From NCBI RefSeq assembly GCF_013177675.1, contig NZ_CP042652.1, positions 744,001 to 808,000 of the forward strand: 64,000 nt of DNA, given 5' to 3'. A program made the position numbers and the translations under genes. Below, piece after piece: positions 7,026-16,144 of this stretch. Source of the stretch: Arcobacter acticola. Lineage in GTDB: Bacteria > Campylobacterota > Campylobacteria > Campylobacterales > Arcobacteraceae. The notes under the pieces were generated by a model. It was not told the origin of the DNA. It made no database searches and worked only from the letters and a program-made list of their open reading frames with translations. Position 1 is the stretch's first letter, and each line of letters begins with the position of its first letter.

Positions 7026-9755
7026 ATGGATTATAAAGAGAGTTTACTACTTCCAAAAACTGATTTCCCAATGAGAGGAAATCTTCCAAACAATGAGCCT
7101 GTTAAATATAAGCAATGGGACGAGCAAAAAGTATACGATAAGATGAAAAAAAATAGGGTAGGTTGTGAATCTTTCACACTACATGATGGACCTCCTTATG
7201 CAAATGGTAATATTCACATTGGTCACGCTTTAAATAAAATTTTAAAAGATATTATTAACAAATTTCATTATTTTGAGGGAAAATCAATTAGATATGTTCC
7301 AGGGTGGGATTGTCATGGTTTACCAATTGAACAAAAAGTAGAAGAGAAAATAGGTTCAGAAAAGAAAAAGATACTTCCTAAATCAAAACTTAGACAACTT
7401 TGTCGTGATCATGCTGCTAAGTTTGTTGATATTCAAAGAAATGAATTTAAACAATTAGGTGTTATTGCAGATTGGGAAAATCCTTATTTAACAATGGATT
7501 TTAAATTTGAAGCTAACATTTATAGAGAATTATGTGCAATTGCAAAACAAGGTTTATTGATTCAAAGAAGTAAGCCTGTTTACTGGTCATGGGCTGCTCA
7601 AACTGCTTTAGCTGAAGCTGAAGTTGAATATGAAGATAAAACATCACCATCAATTTTTGTGGCATTTAAACATGAAAAATTAGATGCAAGTATTATTATT
7701 TGGACTACAACTCCTTGGACATTACCTGCAAATACAGGTATTTCTCTTAATGGTGAAGAAGAGTATGTAAAAACAAGTGATAAATTTATTGTTGCTCGTA
7801 AATTATATAATTCATTAATAGAAAAAGAAGTAATCAAAGGTGAAGTTGTTGAAACTATTAATCCTAAAGATTTAGAAAATACAAATGCAATTAATCCATT
7901 AAATGATAGAAAATCTAAAATTGTTTTAGGTGATCATGTTATGATGGATTCTGGAACAGGTGCAGTACATACGGCTCCTGGACATGGAGAAGATGACTAT
8001 AAAGTTGGTTTAATCTATGGTTTAGATGTTATTATGCCTGTTGATGCATTTGGTAAATATGATGAAACTATTATTAGAGAAAAACTATTTAAAGATACTG
8101 AAAAATATTTAGGATTAAATGTATTTAAAGCAAATGATTTAATTTTAGAAGAATTAGGTGAGGCTTTATTAAAAAGAGTTGATATTAGACACTCATATCC
8201 ACATTGTTGGAGAACACATACACCAATTATTTTTAGAGCTACAAAACAATGGTTTATCTCTATTGATGATAATTATGGAAAAGAAAACAAAACATTAAGA
8301 GAAAATGCACTTAAAGTTGTTGAGGATTTAACTTTCTATCCTGAATGGGGAAGAAATAGATTAAAAGCTATGCTTGATGGAAGACCTGACTGGTGTATTT
8401 CAAGACAAAGAGATTGGGGTGTTCCAATTGCATTTTTTAGAAATAAAAAAACTGATGAAATTGTTTTTGATGAAAAAGTATTAAATTATACAGCTACGAT
8501 TTTTGAACAAAAAGGTTGTGATGCTTGGTATGATTTAGAAATTTCAGAATTACTATATCCAGAAAGTGGATTGAATCCAGAAGACTTAGAAAAAACTGTA
8601 GATATTTTAGATGTATGGTTTGATTCAGGTTCAACTCAAAATGCAGTTTTAAGAAGCGGAAACTATGATGCTGGAACTTTCCCTGCTGATATGTATTTAG
8701 AAGGAAGTGACCAACATAGAGGTTGGTTTCAATCTTCACTTTTAACAACTTTAGCTTCAAGCGAAATTGCTCCTTTTAAATCGATTTTAACACATGGATT
8801 CACTGTTGATGAAAAAGGTGAAAAAATGTCTAAATCTAAAGGAAATGTTGTTGCTCCTGATAAGGTTTTAAAAGAGTACGGATCTGAAATTTTAAGACTT
8901 TGGGTTGCTATGAGTGATTATCAATCTGATTTAAAAATTTCTGATAATATCTTAAAACAAAATGCAGAACTTTATAGAAAAATTAGAAATACAGCAAGAT
9001 TCTTACTTGCAAATGTTTCAGATTTAGAAGAGATTGTATCTGTAGATAAAATGGGACCTTTAGATAGATGGGTTTTAAATAAAGCTAAAAAAGTATTTGA
9101 TGAAATTGAAGCTGCGTTTAATGTATATGAATTTTCAAAAGGCTTAAATAAATTAAATAATTTCTTAGTTGTTGATTTATCTGGTATTTATTTAGATGTT
9201 TGTAAAGATAGATTATATTGTGATGATAAAAATGATATTCATAGACTTGCATCTCAAAGTGCAATGGCATTAATTGCTAAAAAATTAATATCAACAATTG
9301 CTCCTATATTAACATATACTATGGATGAGTTATTATCATTTGCACCTAATTTTATAAAAGGTGATTGTGAAGATATCTTTGATTATGAAAAAGTAGTATT
9401 ACCAAATGTAGAAATTAATATAAATGAAGCTGTTTTATTCTCGGCAAAAGAGAAATTTTCAGAAATAAAAGATGCATTAAGTAAAGAAAAAGTTATAAAA
9501 TCTACACTTGAATTAATGATTTATACAAATTGTGAGGATATAATAGCATTAGATGAAGTAGAATCAAGTGATTGGTTCTTGGTAAGTTCTGTAACAAAAA
9601 ATAAACAAAACTCTGATATACTTGGAACTTTCCAAGTTGATACAAATGTTTTTGAAGTTTATAAAGCAAATGCACATAAATGTCCTAGATGTTGGAAATA
9701 TACAGCATTAGAAGAAGACACACTTTGTCAAAGATGTGATGAAGTTTTAAATTAG
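7026..9755 (+). CDS. ileS: Isoleucyl-tRNA synthetase
   Basis: This 909-residue cytoplasmic class I synthetase charges tRNA-Ile. Seen directly are HIGH (residues 64-67, in GNIHIGHALN), KMSKS (about 600-604), the editing-domain segment TTTPWTLPANTG, and a C-terminal zinc knuckle CPRCWKY...CQRC. I chose the ATG at 7026 because GAAGGTG lies at a good distance upstream and the protein then begins MDYKESLLLPKTDFPMRGNL, typical of the family. A TTG at 7005 would add seven residues with no ribosome site. A run of co-directional genes (peptide, Nfu, TPR-like, murE) follows at very short spacing, suggesting one operon. Confidence 0.98.
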   Translation: MDYKESLLLPKTDFPMRGNLPNNEPVKYKQWDEQKVYDKMKKNRVGCESFTLHDGPPYANGNIHIGHALNKILKDIINKFHYFEGKSIRYVPGWDCHGLPIEQKVEEKIGSEKKKILPKSKLRQLCRDHAAKFVDIQRNEFKQLGVIADWENPYLTMDFKFEANIYRELCAIAKQGLLIQRSKPVYWSWAAQTALAEAEVEYEDKTSPSIFVAFKHEKLDASIIIWTTTPWTLPANTGISLNGEEEYVKTSDKFIVARKLYNSLIEKEVIKGEVVETINPKDLENTNAINPLNDRKSKIVLGDHVMMDSGTGAVHTAPGHGEDDYKVGLIYGLDVIMPVDAFGKYDETIIREKLFKDTEKYLGLNVFKANDLILEELGEALLKRVDIRHSYPHCWRTHTPIIFRATKQWFISIDDNYGKENKTLRENALKVVEDLTFYPEWGRNRLKAMLDGRPDWCISRQRDWGVPIAFFRNKKTDEIVFDEKVLNYTATIFEQKGCDAWYDLEISELLYPESGLNPEDLEKTVDILDVWFDSGSTQNAVLRSGNYDAGTFPADMYLEGSDQHRGWFQSSLLTTLASSEIAPFKSILTHGFTVDEKGEKMSKSKGNVVAPDKVLKEYGSEILRLWVAMSDYQSDLKISDNILKQNAELYRKIRNTARFLLANVSDLEEIVSVDKMGPLDRWVLNKAKKVFDEIEAAFNVYEFSKGLNKLNNFLVVDLSGIYLDVCKDRLYCDDKNDIHRLASQSAMALIAKKLISTIAPILTYTMDELLSFAPNFIKGDCEDIFDYEKVVLPNVEININEAVLFSAKEKFSEIKDALSKEKVIKSTLELMIYTNCEDIIALDEVESSDWFLVSSVTKNKQNSDILGTFQVDTNVFEVYKANAHKCPRCWKYTALEEDTLCQRCDEVLN

Positions 9756-9762
9756 GAATAAA

Positions 9763-9876
9763 ATGTTTCAAGAAGAAGTAACACTTACATTTATATTTGA
9801 AACAATAGCAGTAATTTTAGTAGTAACAGCTATTGGAATATATTTTGTAAAGAAGAAAGCAAAAGAGGTAAAATAA
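9763..9876 (+). CDS. Small single-pass membrane peptide (37 aa)
   Basis: An ATG seven bases after the ileS stop opens a 37-residue reading frame that ends one base before the Nfu start. AGGAA lies just upstream. The peptide has an acidic N-terminus, one hydrophobic helix (about residues 8-28) and a lysine-rich C-terminus (KKKAKEVK), as expected of a small inner-membrane protein. Tight packing between two real genes supports it being translated. I do not recognise it and its function is unknown. Confidence 0.65.
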   Translation: MFQEEVTLTFIFETIAVILVVTAIGIYFVKKKAKEVK

Positions 9877-9877
9877 A

Positions 9878-10156
9878 ATGATGCCATTTACAGATGAAGA
9901 TTTACAAGACCCTGTAAGTTCAATTATAAAAAACAAAATTGCTCCAATGCTTGCACGAGATGGTGGAGCAATTGAACTGTTGGATATAAGAAATGCAAGA
10001 GTTTTTGTTCAATTAAAAGGTGCATGTGTTGGTTGTAGTGCTAGTGGAAGTACATTAAAATATATTGTTGAAAAAGAGCTAAAAGCTGCTATTCATCCTG
10101 AATTACAAATAGTTAATGTACCACAAGGTATGGAAAATAGATTAGAGGAATTTTAA
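9878..10156 (+). CDS. NifU C-terminal (Nfu-type) Fe-S carrier
   Basis: This 92-residue protein consists of a single NifU C-terminal domain. The CxxC motif in KGACVGCSASGSTLKY (about residues 48-52) is the usual ligand for a bridging Fe-S cluster between two subunits. Such proteins deliver clusters to target enzymes in the cytoplasm. It lacks the IscU-like and A-type domains of larger NifU or NfuA proteins. Its stop overlaps the next start (TAATG), so the two are translationally coupled. Confidence 0.92.
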   Translation: MMPFTDEDLQDPVSSIIKNKIAPMLARDGGAIELLDIRNARVFVQLKGACVGCSASGSTLKYIVEKELKAAIHPELQIVNVPQGMENRLEEF

Positions 10157-10749
10157 TGATAAATGAGAGTAGATTATTAAACGTGGCGAACTCTTTTTTT
10201 ACTCAAAGAAAATTTGAGAAAGCTTTGTTTTTATACTCACAACTATCATCAGAGTTTCCAGATAATAAAGAGTATCAAATATATGCATTATTTTGCGATA
10301 TTGCAAGTGAAGATGAAGAAAAAGCAATGTCACTTTATGATTATTTTGTAGTTGTAAAAGATGAAAATCTAGAAGTTGCAATAAGATATGTAGAAGATGT
10401 AATAAACGCATATGATGGCGATATTGATAAAATGATGGAGATACTAAAAGAAGTAAGTTCTTCAACAATTGAATCATTAGATGCTATTAGATATGAAGAT
10501 TTTAAAAAACTTATAGAATCAAGAGGTTCTTTTAGAATTGCTTTTGAAGATATTATGTTTTCAACAAAAGTTGCAATTGAAAATAAAGATGATTTTTTTG
10601 ATTTTGTAACTAAATTAATAGATAATGATTTTAATACAACAGCTTATACATATCTTGATGGATTTAATGAATATTTTTCATATGACCAAGAGATAGAAAA
10701 ATTATATAAAAAATTAGAAGAGAAAAAAATTGCAATTAATCATAAATAA
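10156..10749 (+). CDS. TPR-like helical protein, function unknown
   Basis: This 197-residue soluble protein is predicted to be all helical. The first 60 residues (NVANSFFTQRKFEKALFLYSQLSSEFPDN) read like one or two tetratricopeptide repeats, so a protein-binding role is likely. The remainder is acidic and lysine-rich with no catalytic motif. Its start overlaps the stop of the Nfu gene and its last 20 bp overlap murE. I do not recognise a specific family; homologues in this position would be Campylobacterota-specific. Confidence 0.8.
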   Translation: MINESRLLNVANSFFTQRKFEKALFLYSQLSSEFPDNKEYQIYALFCDIASEDEEKAMSLYDYFVVVKDENLEVAIRYVEDVINAYDGDIDKMMEILKEVSSSTIESLDAIRYEDFKKLIESRGSFRIAFEDIMFSTKVAIENKDDFFDFVTKLIDNDFNTTAYTYLDGFNEYFSYDQEIEKLYKKLEEKKIAINHK

Positions 10750-12016
10750 TAAAGTTTATACGGATAATTCAAAAGAAGCAGATGAAAATTCTGTTTTTGT
10801 AGTTTCAAAACAAAATGAAAAGTTTAAAGAAAATGCAATTGCTAATGGTTGCAAAGAAATTATTGATTCAAGTGAATTGAAAAATCATATTGATTTTTCA
10901 TCTATAAAAATAATTGGAATCACTGGAACTAATGGTAAAACTACAACAGCAGCTGCAATATATTCTATTTTATTAGATTTAGGATATAAAGTTGCACTTC
11001 AAGGAACAAGAGGATTTTTCATCAATGATGAAAGAGTTGAAGATTATTCGTTAACAACTCCTGTTCAAATTGGAAATTTTGCACACATACAAAAAGCATT
11101 ACAAAATGAATGTGATTTTTTTGTTATGGAAGTTAGTTCCCATGCAATTGAGCAAAAAAGAATTGAAGGTTTAGAATTTGCTTTAAAAATTCATACTAAT
11201 ATTACAAGAGATCATCTTGATTATCATAAAACTATTGAAGAATATATTAGAATTAAAAATTCATTTTTTGAAGATGATAGTAAGAAATTAATTAACAAAG
11301 ATGATAAAATAGTTAAATATAATTCTAAAAATGGATATGCCTATTCTCTAGATGATCCTTCAACTTATAAAGTAACTGCATACTCTTTTAAAAATGGAAC
11401 TCATGTTATGTTTTCTCACTTTGGAACTATGCACTCTTTTTCATCTTCTATGATGGGTATTTTTAATGTTTATAATTTGATGGCAGCAGTTGCTGCTGTT
11501 CATATAACTACAAATAAGCCTTTAGATGAGATTTGTGAAGCTCTTGAAGGCTTTGCAGGTGTTAGTGGAAGAATGGAAACTATTTCTTCAAATCCTTTAA
11601 TTATTGTTGATTTTGCCCATACACCTGATGGAATGAAAGAAGTTTTACAAAGCTTCAATGAAAAAGATATTATCTGTGTATTTGGAGCAGGGGGAGATAG
11701 AGATAAAGCAAAAAGACCATTAATGGGTAGTGTTGCGGCATCTTATTCAAAACATATTATTGTAACAAGTGATAATCCAAGATTTGAAGATCCTGATATG
11801 ATTATTGAAGATATTCTAAAAGGAATCAAAAGTCATAAAAGTGTTGAAGTTGAGATAAATAGAAAAGAAGCTATAAAAAAAGCCATAGCTATGGCAGATG
11901 AGAATAGTGTAGTATTAATCCTTGGAAAAGGTGATGAGTCAACTCAAACAATATATGATAAAAAATTTCCTTTTTCTGATAAAGAAGAAGTTCTAAAAGT
12001 TTTAAATAAAGAGTAG
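10730..12016 (+). CDS. murE: UDP-MurNAc-L-Ala-D-Glu:meso-diaminopimelate ligase
   Basis: This 428-residue cytoplasmic Mur ligase adds the third residue of the peptidoglycan stem peptide using ATP. The P-loop is GITGTNGKTTTA, the central domain has EVSSHAIEQKRIEG and THLDYH-like NITRDHLDYHKT, and the C-terminal DNPR motif (SDNPRFEDP) indicates meso-diaminopimelate rather than lysine. Translation begins at a TTG overlapping the previous gene by 20 bp. No in-frame ATG is better placed. The protein is at the short end of the family because the N-terminal substrate domain is compact, as in other Campylobacterota. Confidence 0.95.
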   Translation: MQLIINNKVYTDNSKEADENSVFVVSKQNEKFKENAIANGCKEIIDSSELKNHIDFSSIKIIGITGTNGKTTTAAAIYSILLDLGYKVALQGTRGFFINDERVEDYSLTTPVQIGNFAHIQKALQNECDFFVMEVSSHAIEQKRIEGLEFALKIHTNITRDHLDYHKTIEEYIRIKNSFFEDDSKKLINKDDKIVKYNSKNGYAYSLDDPSTYKVTAYSFKNGTHVMFSHFGTMHSFSSSMMGIFNVYNLMAAVAAVHITTNKPLDEICEALEGFAGVSGRMETISSNPLIIVDFAHTPDGMKEVLQSFNEKDIICVFGAGGDRDKAKRPLMGSVAASYSKHIIVTSDNPRFEDPDMIIEDILKGIKSHKSVEVEINRKEAIKKAIAMADENSVVLILGKGDESTQTIYDKKFPFSDKEEVLKVLNKE

Positions 12017-12035
12017 TTTTACTCTTTGTTTATTA
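12008..12035. terminator. Terminator between convergent murE and the 12033 gene
   Basis: AAAGAGTA (12008-12015) pairs with TACTCTTT (12020-12027) around GTTT, followed on the plus strand by GTTTATT. It includes the murE stop codon and can also serve the convergent gene. Confidence 0.65.
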
Positions 12036-12593
12036 AACCGCACCCATAAGAGATTTTTTCGTATTACCAATCAAATTTTTCATTTCTTCGTAAGTTTTAT
12101 TTATATTCTCTTTTTCTAAATTAGTTAATTGGTCATAAATAGTTATTAATTTATCTTCGTTTGAGAGTTTTTTTAAATCATTTTTTTCTAAAGATACAAA
12201 ATCTAAAACTTCATTCCAAACTGAATTTTCATATAACATAATTGCATTAAATTTAATGCCTTCATATTCAAAAATGCCATTACCATCTAGGTCTATAACA
12301 TAAAGAATAATAATAGATTCTTTATCAAAGAAATTTTTATATTTTTCAAAAAATTGTTCAAAGTGATTAAATGTTTCTAATTCACAAGCAAAAAATTTAA
12401 CTTTATCATTTTCACTAATCATAATAACTTGTTTTGCTTGAGCTTTTGGTGGCATAACTTTTGTTTCAGATAACTTTTTACCTTCTTCTACAATTAATGC
12501 GCCTCTATATGCATTTAAAGAAGATGAAATTGAACCATTAAATGATGGTTGCCATTCAAGTTTATTCTCTTTAATATATTCATTAGGTGTCAT
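12033..12593 (-). CDS. Conserved hypothetical protein, unrecognised
   Basis: This 186-residue soluble protein has no signal peptide, membrane helix or motif I can name. Its middle (about 55-150) alternates beta-like and helical stretches (QVIMISENDKVKFFACELETF, IIILYVIDLDGNGIFEYEGIKF). The C-terminal third is lysine- and glutamate-rich helix. It lies between a histidine kinase and convergent murE on the kinase strand, with 50 bp between them, so it may be co-transcribed. No function is proposed. Confidence 0.75.
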   Translation of the reverse strand: MTPNEYIKENKLEWQPSFNGSISSSLNAYRGALIVEEGKKLSETKVMPPKAQAKQVIMISENDKVKFFACELETFNHFEQFFEKYKNFFDKESIIILYVIDLDGNGIFEYEGIKFNAIMLYENSVWNEVLDFVSLEKNDLKKLSNEDKLITIYDQLTNLEKENINKTYEEMKNLIGNTKKSLMGAV

Positions 12594-12643
12594 AAAAATC
12601 CTTTTTTATAAAGGAATGCAAGTTTTATTCCACAGAATAAAAA

Positions 12644-13981
12644 TTATAATTGAAGAGTAATTTTAAAAGAGGCTCCTGTATAATTTTTTTCTAAATAATC
12701 AAATATAACAGTTTGGACACTAATAGTGCCTTTTAAATGTTTAGTAACAATTTCATTACACATATAAAGACCAAGTCCAGTACCATTTTTTTCATCTTTT
12801 GTACTAAAATATGGTTCAAATACTTTCCCTATAACATCATCTGCAATTCCACCTGCATTGTCTTTTATTTCAATTATTAAATGGCTATTTACTTTTTTTG
12901 TTTCTATAAAAATATATTTATTGTAATTTACTTCCATAAAAGCATCAATTGAGTTGTTTAGAATATTTATATAAATTTGAATTAATTCATTTTCATATGT
13001 ATCAATTTCAACATTTTCATTATTCAAAATTATTTCGATATTATTATCTTTTAATCTTGAAGAAATTAATTTTAATGTTCTAGCAAGTAAATCATCAGTG
13101 TATATGGTATTTGTATAATTACTTTTTTTAAAGAAATTTTTAAAATCATCAATAGTTTTAGATAAATATTGAGTATTTTGGTTTATCATATCCAATGATT
13201 CATTCTCGTTTTCATCATTTGAAATACCCAACTCTCTTTCAAGTTTTATTCCTGTTGCTAAAGTAGAAATTATAGATAAAGGTTGTCTCCATTGATGGGC
13301 AATATTTGCAATCATTTCTCCCATTGAAGCTAGTCTTGATTGTTGAATTAGTAGTTGTTCTTGCTCTTTTAATAAATTTAAATTTTCTGTGTGTTCTGTA
13401 ATGTCTTGAGTAATAGCTAAAATCCCAATAACATTTCCTTCAAAATTTAGCAAAGGTACTTTTGAGGTATTTACAATTTTTACAATATTATTTTTAACTG
13501 TAACTTTTTCTATATAATTTAATTTAGCTTTTTTTGTTTCAATAATTAACTTATCATCATTTACAAATTCTTCTTTTTCTGGAAAATTAAGATCAGAATC
13601 TTTTTTACCTATTAAATCTTTTCTGTTTTGTAAATTTATTAATTCTAAAAATTTTGAATTAGCTCCAATATATGCTCCATTTAAATCTTTCCAAAATACA
13701 GATATTGGAGCATTTTCAATAATAGTTTCTAATAAATCTTTTGTTTTGGCTAATTGATCTGTTTCATTTTGTATTTTTTCGAATTGTTGCTTAGAAAAGA
13801 AAAATAGTATTAAGGATGATATACATATAAATAACCAACCTTTTATAGTTTGTAAAAACTTAAGAGTTTCTAAATCAGAAACAACTAGATTAATAGCAGC
13901 ATCAGAGAAATAGATCCATAATACACCAAATAAAAAATAAACTGATGTTATCTTAATGTACGATGATGTTTTTGTTTTCAT
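12644..13981 (-). CDS. PAS-domain sensor histidine kinase
   Basis: This 445-residue inner-membrane kinase has two N-terminal transmembrane helices (about residues 8-25 and 44-62) and a PAS domain (about 80-195, beginning ETIIENAPISVFWKDLNG). A histidine box of the IAHQWRQPLS type follows, then an ATPase domain with NILNNSIDAF and the DNAGG / GTGLGLYM boxes. No response regulator is adjacent, so the partner is encoded elsewhere. The very short periplasmic loop between the two helices suggests sensing by the PAS domain or within the membrane. It lies just downstream of the MoxR/VWA operon on the same strand. Confidence 0.9.
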   Translation of the reverse strand: MKTKTSSYIKITSVYFLFGVLWIYFSDAAINLVVSDLETLKFLQTIKGWLFICISSLILFFFSKQQFEKIQNETDQLAKTKDLLETIIENAPISVFWKDLNGAYIGANSKFLELINLQNRKDLIGKKDSDLNFPEKEEFVNDDKLIIETKKAKLNYIEKVTVKNNIVKIVNTSKVPLLNFEGNVIGILAITQDITEHTENLNLLKEQEQLLIQQSRLASMGEMIANIAHQWRQPLSIISTLATGIKLERELGISNDENENESLDMINQNTQYLSKTIDDFKNFFKKSNYTNTIYTDDLLARTLKLISSRLKDNNIEIILNNENVEIDTYENELIQIYINILNNSIDAFMEVNYNKYIFIETKKVNSHLIIEIKDNAGGIADDVIGKVFEPYFSTKDEKNGTGLGLYMCNEIVTKHLKGTISVQTVIFDYLEKNYTGASFKITLQL

Positions 13982-14017
13982 ATTATCTCCTATTTTAATT
14001 ATACCTTAATAAAATTA

Positions 14018-14920
14018 TTATTCTTTATTTCTTAGATAAATAAGTAAAATCAATGATAAAACAGCTATAAATAATGGATAGAAAAATAAATAATCTTTTA
14101 AGATTATTTTATTTTGATCAATTTGCGACTTCTCAAGTTTATTTATATCTTCATAAATCATAAGTAAATCTTCTTTTGACATTGCTGTATATGATTTTGC
14201 ATTTGATTCTTTTGATATTTTGTATAAAATATTTTGATTAAAATCTCCAATACCTATTGTATATGCTTTTATATTATATTTATTTAGTAATTTAATTATA
14301 ACATCAAGGGGAATCTTGCTAGCATTATCTTCACCATCACTTAGCAATATTATAATATTTGATTTAGCTTTTTGCTCTTTTAGAATATTTATACTAGCAG
14401 CAAGCGAATCAATAAATGCAGTTTTTTGTCCTGCCATTTCCACATCTAAATAATCAATTATTTGTTTTTGTGCTTCTTTATCAAAGCTAAGAGGACTTGC
14501 TATTAAAACAGAATCACCAAATAATACAACACCTATATTATCAGCAACTCTTTTACTCATAAATTCTTTTACAATTTCTTTTACTACTTCGAAACGATTT
14601 TTTGAATAATTATTGTCTAAATCTTGTTCTTTCATAGAACCACTCGCATCTAAATTTAAAAGTATATTTATTCCATTATTTTTAAGCATTATAGTGTCGT
14701 TTATTTTTATAGGTGAAGCTAATGCAATAATTGAAAATATAATTACTATATATTTTAAAATATTTATAACAAACATTGATTTTTGGTTTGCAAATTGAAA
14801 AATATTTAAATGGGGTATTAAATAAGTAGGAGTTTTAGCTTTGCAATAAATTGAGCAAATAACAAATAATATAATCAAAAGTAAGAAGTATGGATACTCA
14901 AAAGTAATATTACTAAACAT
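14018..14920 (-). CDS. VWA-domain membrane protein (BatA/BatB type)
   Basis: This 300-residue protein has transmembrane helices near residues 8-25 and 52-70, a von Willebrand A domain (about 85-265) and a C-terminal transmembrane helix. The metal-ion-dependent adhesion motif is intact (NLDASGSMKEQD, then T in GQKTAFID, and LLSDGEDN). Such proteins are encoded with MoxR ATPases and are thought to act as metal-dependent chaperone or complex-assembly factors at the membrane. It overlaps the preceding DUF4381-like gene by 8 bp. Many Bat operons carry two VWA genes; only one is here. Confidence 0.88.
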   Translation of the reverse strand: MFSNITFEYPYFLLLIILFVICSIYCKAKTPTYLIPHLNIFQFANQKSMFVINILKYIVIIFSIIALASPIKINDTIMLKNNGINILLNLDASGSMKEQDLDNNYSKNRFEVVKEIVKEFMSKRVADNIGVVLFGDSVLIASPLSFDKEAQKQIIDYLDVEMAGQKTAFIDSLAASINILKEQKAKSNIIILLSDGEDNASKIPLDVIIKLLNKYNIKAYTIGIGDFNQNILYKISKESNAKSYTAMSKEDLLMIYEDINKLEKSQIDQNKIILKDYLFFYPLFIAVLSLILLIYLRNKE

Positions 14921-15308
14921 CTAAAATTTCCATAAAAGTTAAAAACTTTGCCTTACTCATTTTATCAATATTCTTAACATCTTTTTTATATTTAAAGAAT
15001 TCAAGGTCTTCGATTAATTCATTTGCTAATTTTTTTTCTCTATCATTACTTGCTAGTAATCTTGAATATTTTGTGATTGTGTAAGCAGCTTTTTTCGAAT
15101 CAGAAAAATCTATATTTTTTAATATATTATAATAAGTTTTTCTATCATTTGTTTTTTTGTTTTTTAAATATTTAATAAATAAAAATATACTTGTTAGAAC
15201 TAAGATAATTCCAAGAAAAATTAAAATAGAAAAAATAAAAATAGAATAATCTGGTATTTTTTCTAACTCTTTTATATCATGAAGTTTTGATAACACATCT
15301 TCATTCAT
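14913..15308 (-). CDS. DUF4381-like single-pass membrane protein
   Basis: From the ATG at 15308 the protein is 131 residues with one transmembrane helix (about 21-43) followed by a basic cytoplasmic tail rich in Lys and Tyr. The ATG shares its A with the stop of the DUF58 gene (TAATG), which decides this start over an upstream reading that would extend into DUF58. Position between DUF58 and VWA genes is where DUF4381 proteins normally sit in MoxR operons. The family label rests mostly on that context. Confidence 0.7.
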   Translation of the reverse strand: MNEDVLSKLHDIKELEKIPDYSIFIFSILIFLGIILVLTSIFLFIKYLKNKKTNDRKTYYNILKNIDFSDSKKAAYTITKYSRLLASNDREKKLANELIEDLEFFKYKKDVKNIDKMSKAKFLTFMEILDV

Positions 15309-16141
15309 TATCTTAAAACTCCTATTAGTTTTTTTATTGGATCTTCGTGTGTATATATTTTTGTAAATCTTATAGCACAATTTTGAAAGTGATTATATAA
15401 TTTATGGTCATTTTCTTTTATTTTATTTATATAAGTCTCAACTGTATTTTTATTTAAAACACCTTCGAAACTTCTATTATTATTTGGATCAATAAAATTT
15501 ACATTTCCAAGTTCTATTGGGGCTTCTTCAAATTTATCTCTTACAATCAATGCTATTACTTCATGTTTTTGACAAAGGAGTTTTAAATCAAGTTTTTCAA
15601 TATCAAAAAAATCACCAATTAAAAAAATCATAGATTTGTGATGAATTGATTTAAAAAGTTCTTTTGTGATTTTTTCATAATTAATATTTTTTCCAATCAC
15701 ATTGTAATAGTATTTTTGTTCTGACATAAAATTTACATTAAAAATTTGCTTTGATTTTTTTGTACAAATTTCAAGATTTTCATTTGCAATAAATGAAGAA
15801 AAAGGATTTCCTTGTTTTACACAAATAAATCCTAAAGCACTTGCAATTTGTATAATAATTTCTTGTTTAAAAATATCAGTTCCAAAATAAGTAGATCCAT
15901 TTAAAAAAGAAACAATATTTACATTTAACTCTTTTTGTGCATAAAAAACTTTCACATAAGGTTTTTGCATTTTAGCACTTATTACCCAATCAATATTTTT
16001 AACATCTTCTCCATATTCATACTCTTTTAGTTCACAAAAATCATAACCTTCACCTTTTATCTTAGTGCTATTATTTCCTATGATTTCTGAAAAAACTTGT
16101 TTTTTAGTTTTTATAAGTATTTTTTTTAAGGCTTGATTCAT
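15308..16141 (-). CDS. DUF58 protein of MoxR/VWA operon
   Basis: This 277-residue protein carries the DUF58 signature YEYGEDVKNIDWVISAKMQKPYVKVF (about residues 42-68, a D-x-R/K-x-I-D-W type motif). It has the usual second half, containing IFLIGDFFD, but no membrane segments. DUF58 proteins resemble VWA folds and always accompany MoxR ATPases. It starts 3 bp after the MoxR stop. The function is unproven; assembly or metal insertion for a membrane or periplasmic complex is the usual idea. Confidence 0.88.
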   Translation of the reverse strand: MNQALKKILIKTKKQVFSEIIGNNSTKIKGEGYDFCELKEYEYGEDVKNIDWVISAKMQKPYVKVFYAQKELNVNIVSFLNGSTYFGTDIFKQEIIIQIASALGFICVKQGNPFSSFIANENLEICTKKSKQIFNVNFMSEQKYYYNVIGKNINYEKITKELFKSIHHKSMIFLIGDFFDIEKLDLKLLCQKHEVIALIVRDKFEEAPIELGNVNFIDPNNNRSFEGVLNKNTVETYINKIKENDHKLYNHFQNCAIRFTKIYTHEDPIKKLIGVLR

Positions 16142-16144
16142 ATT

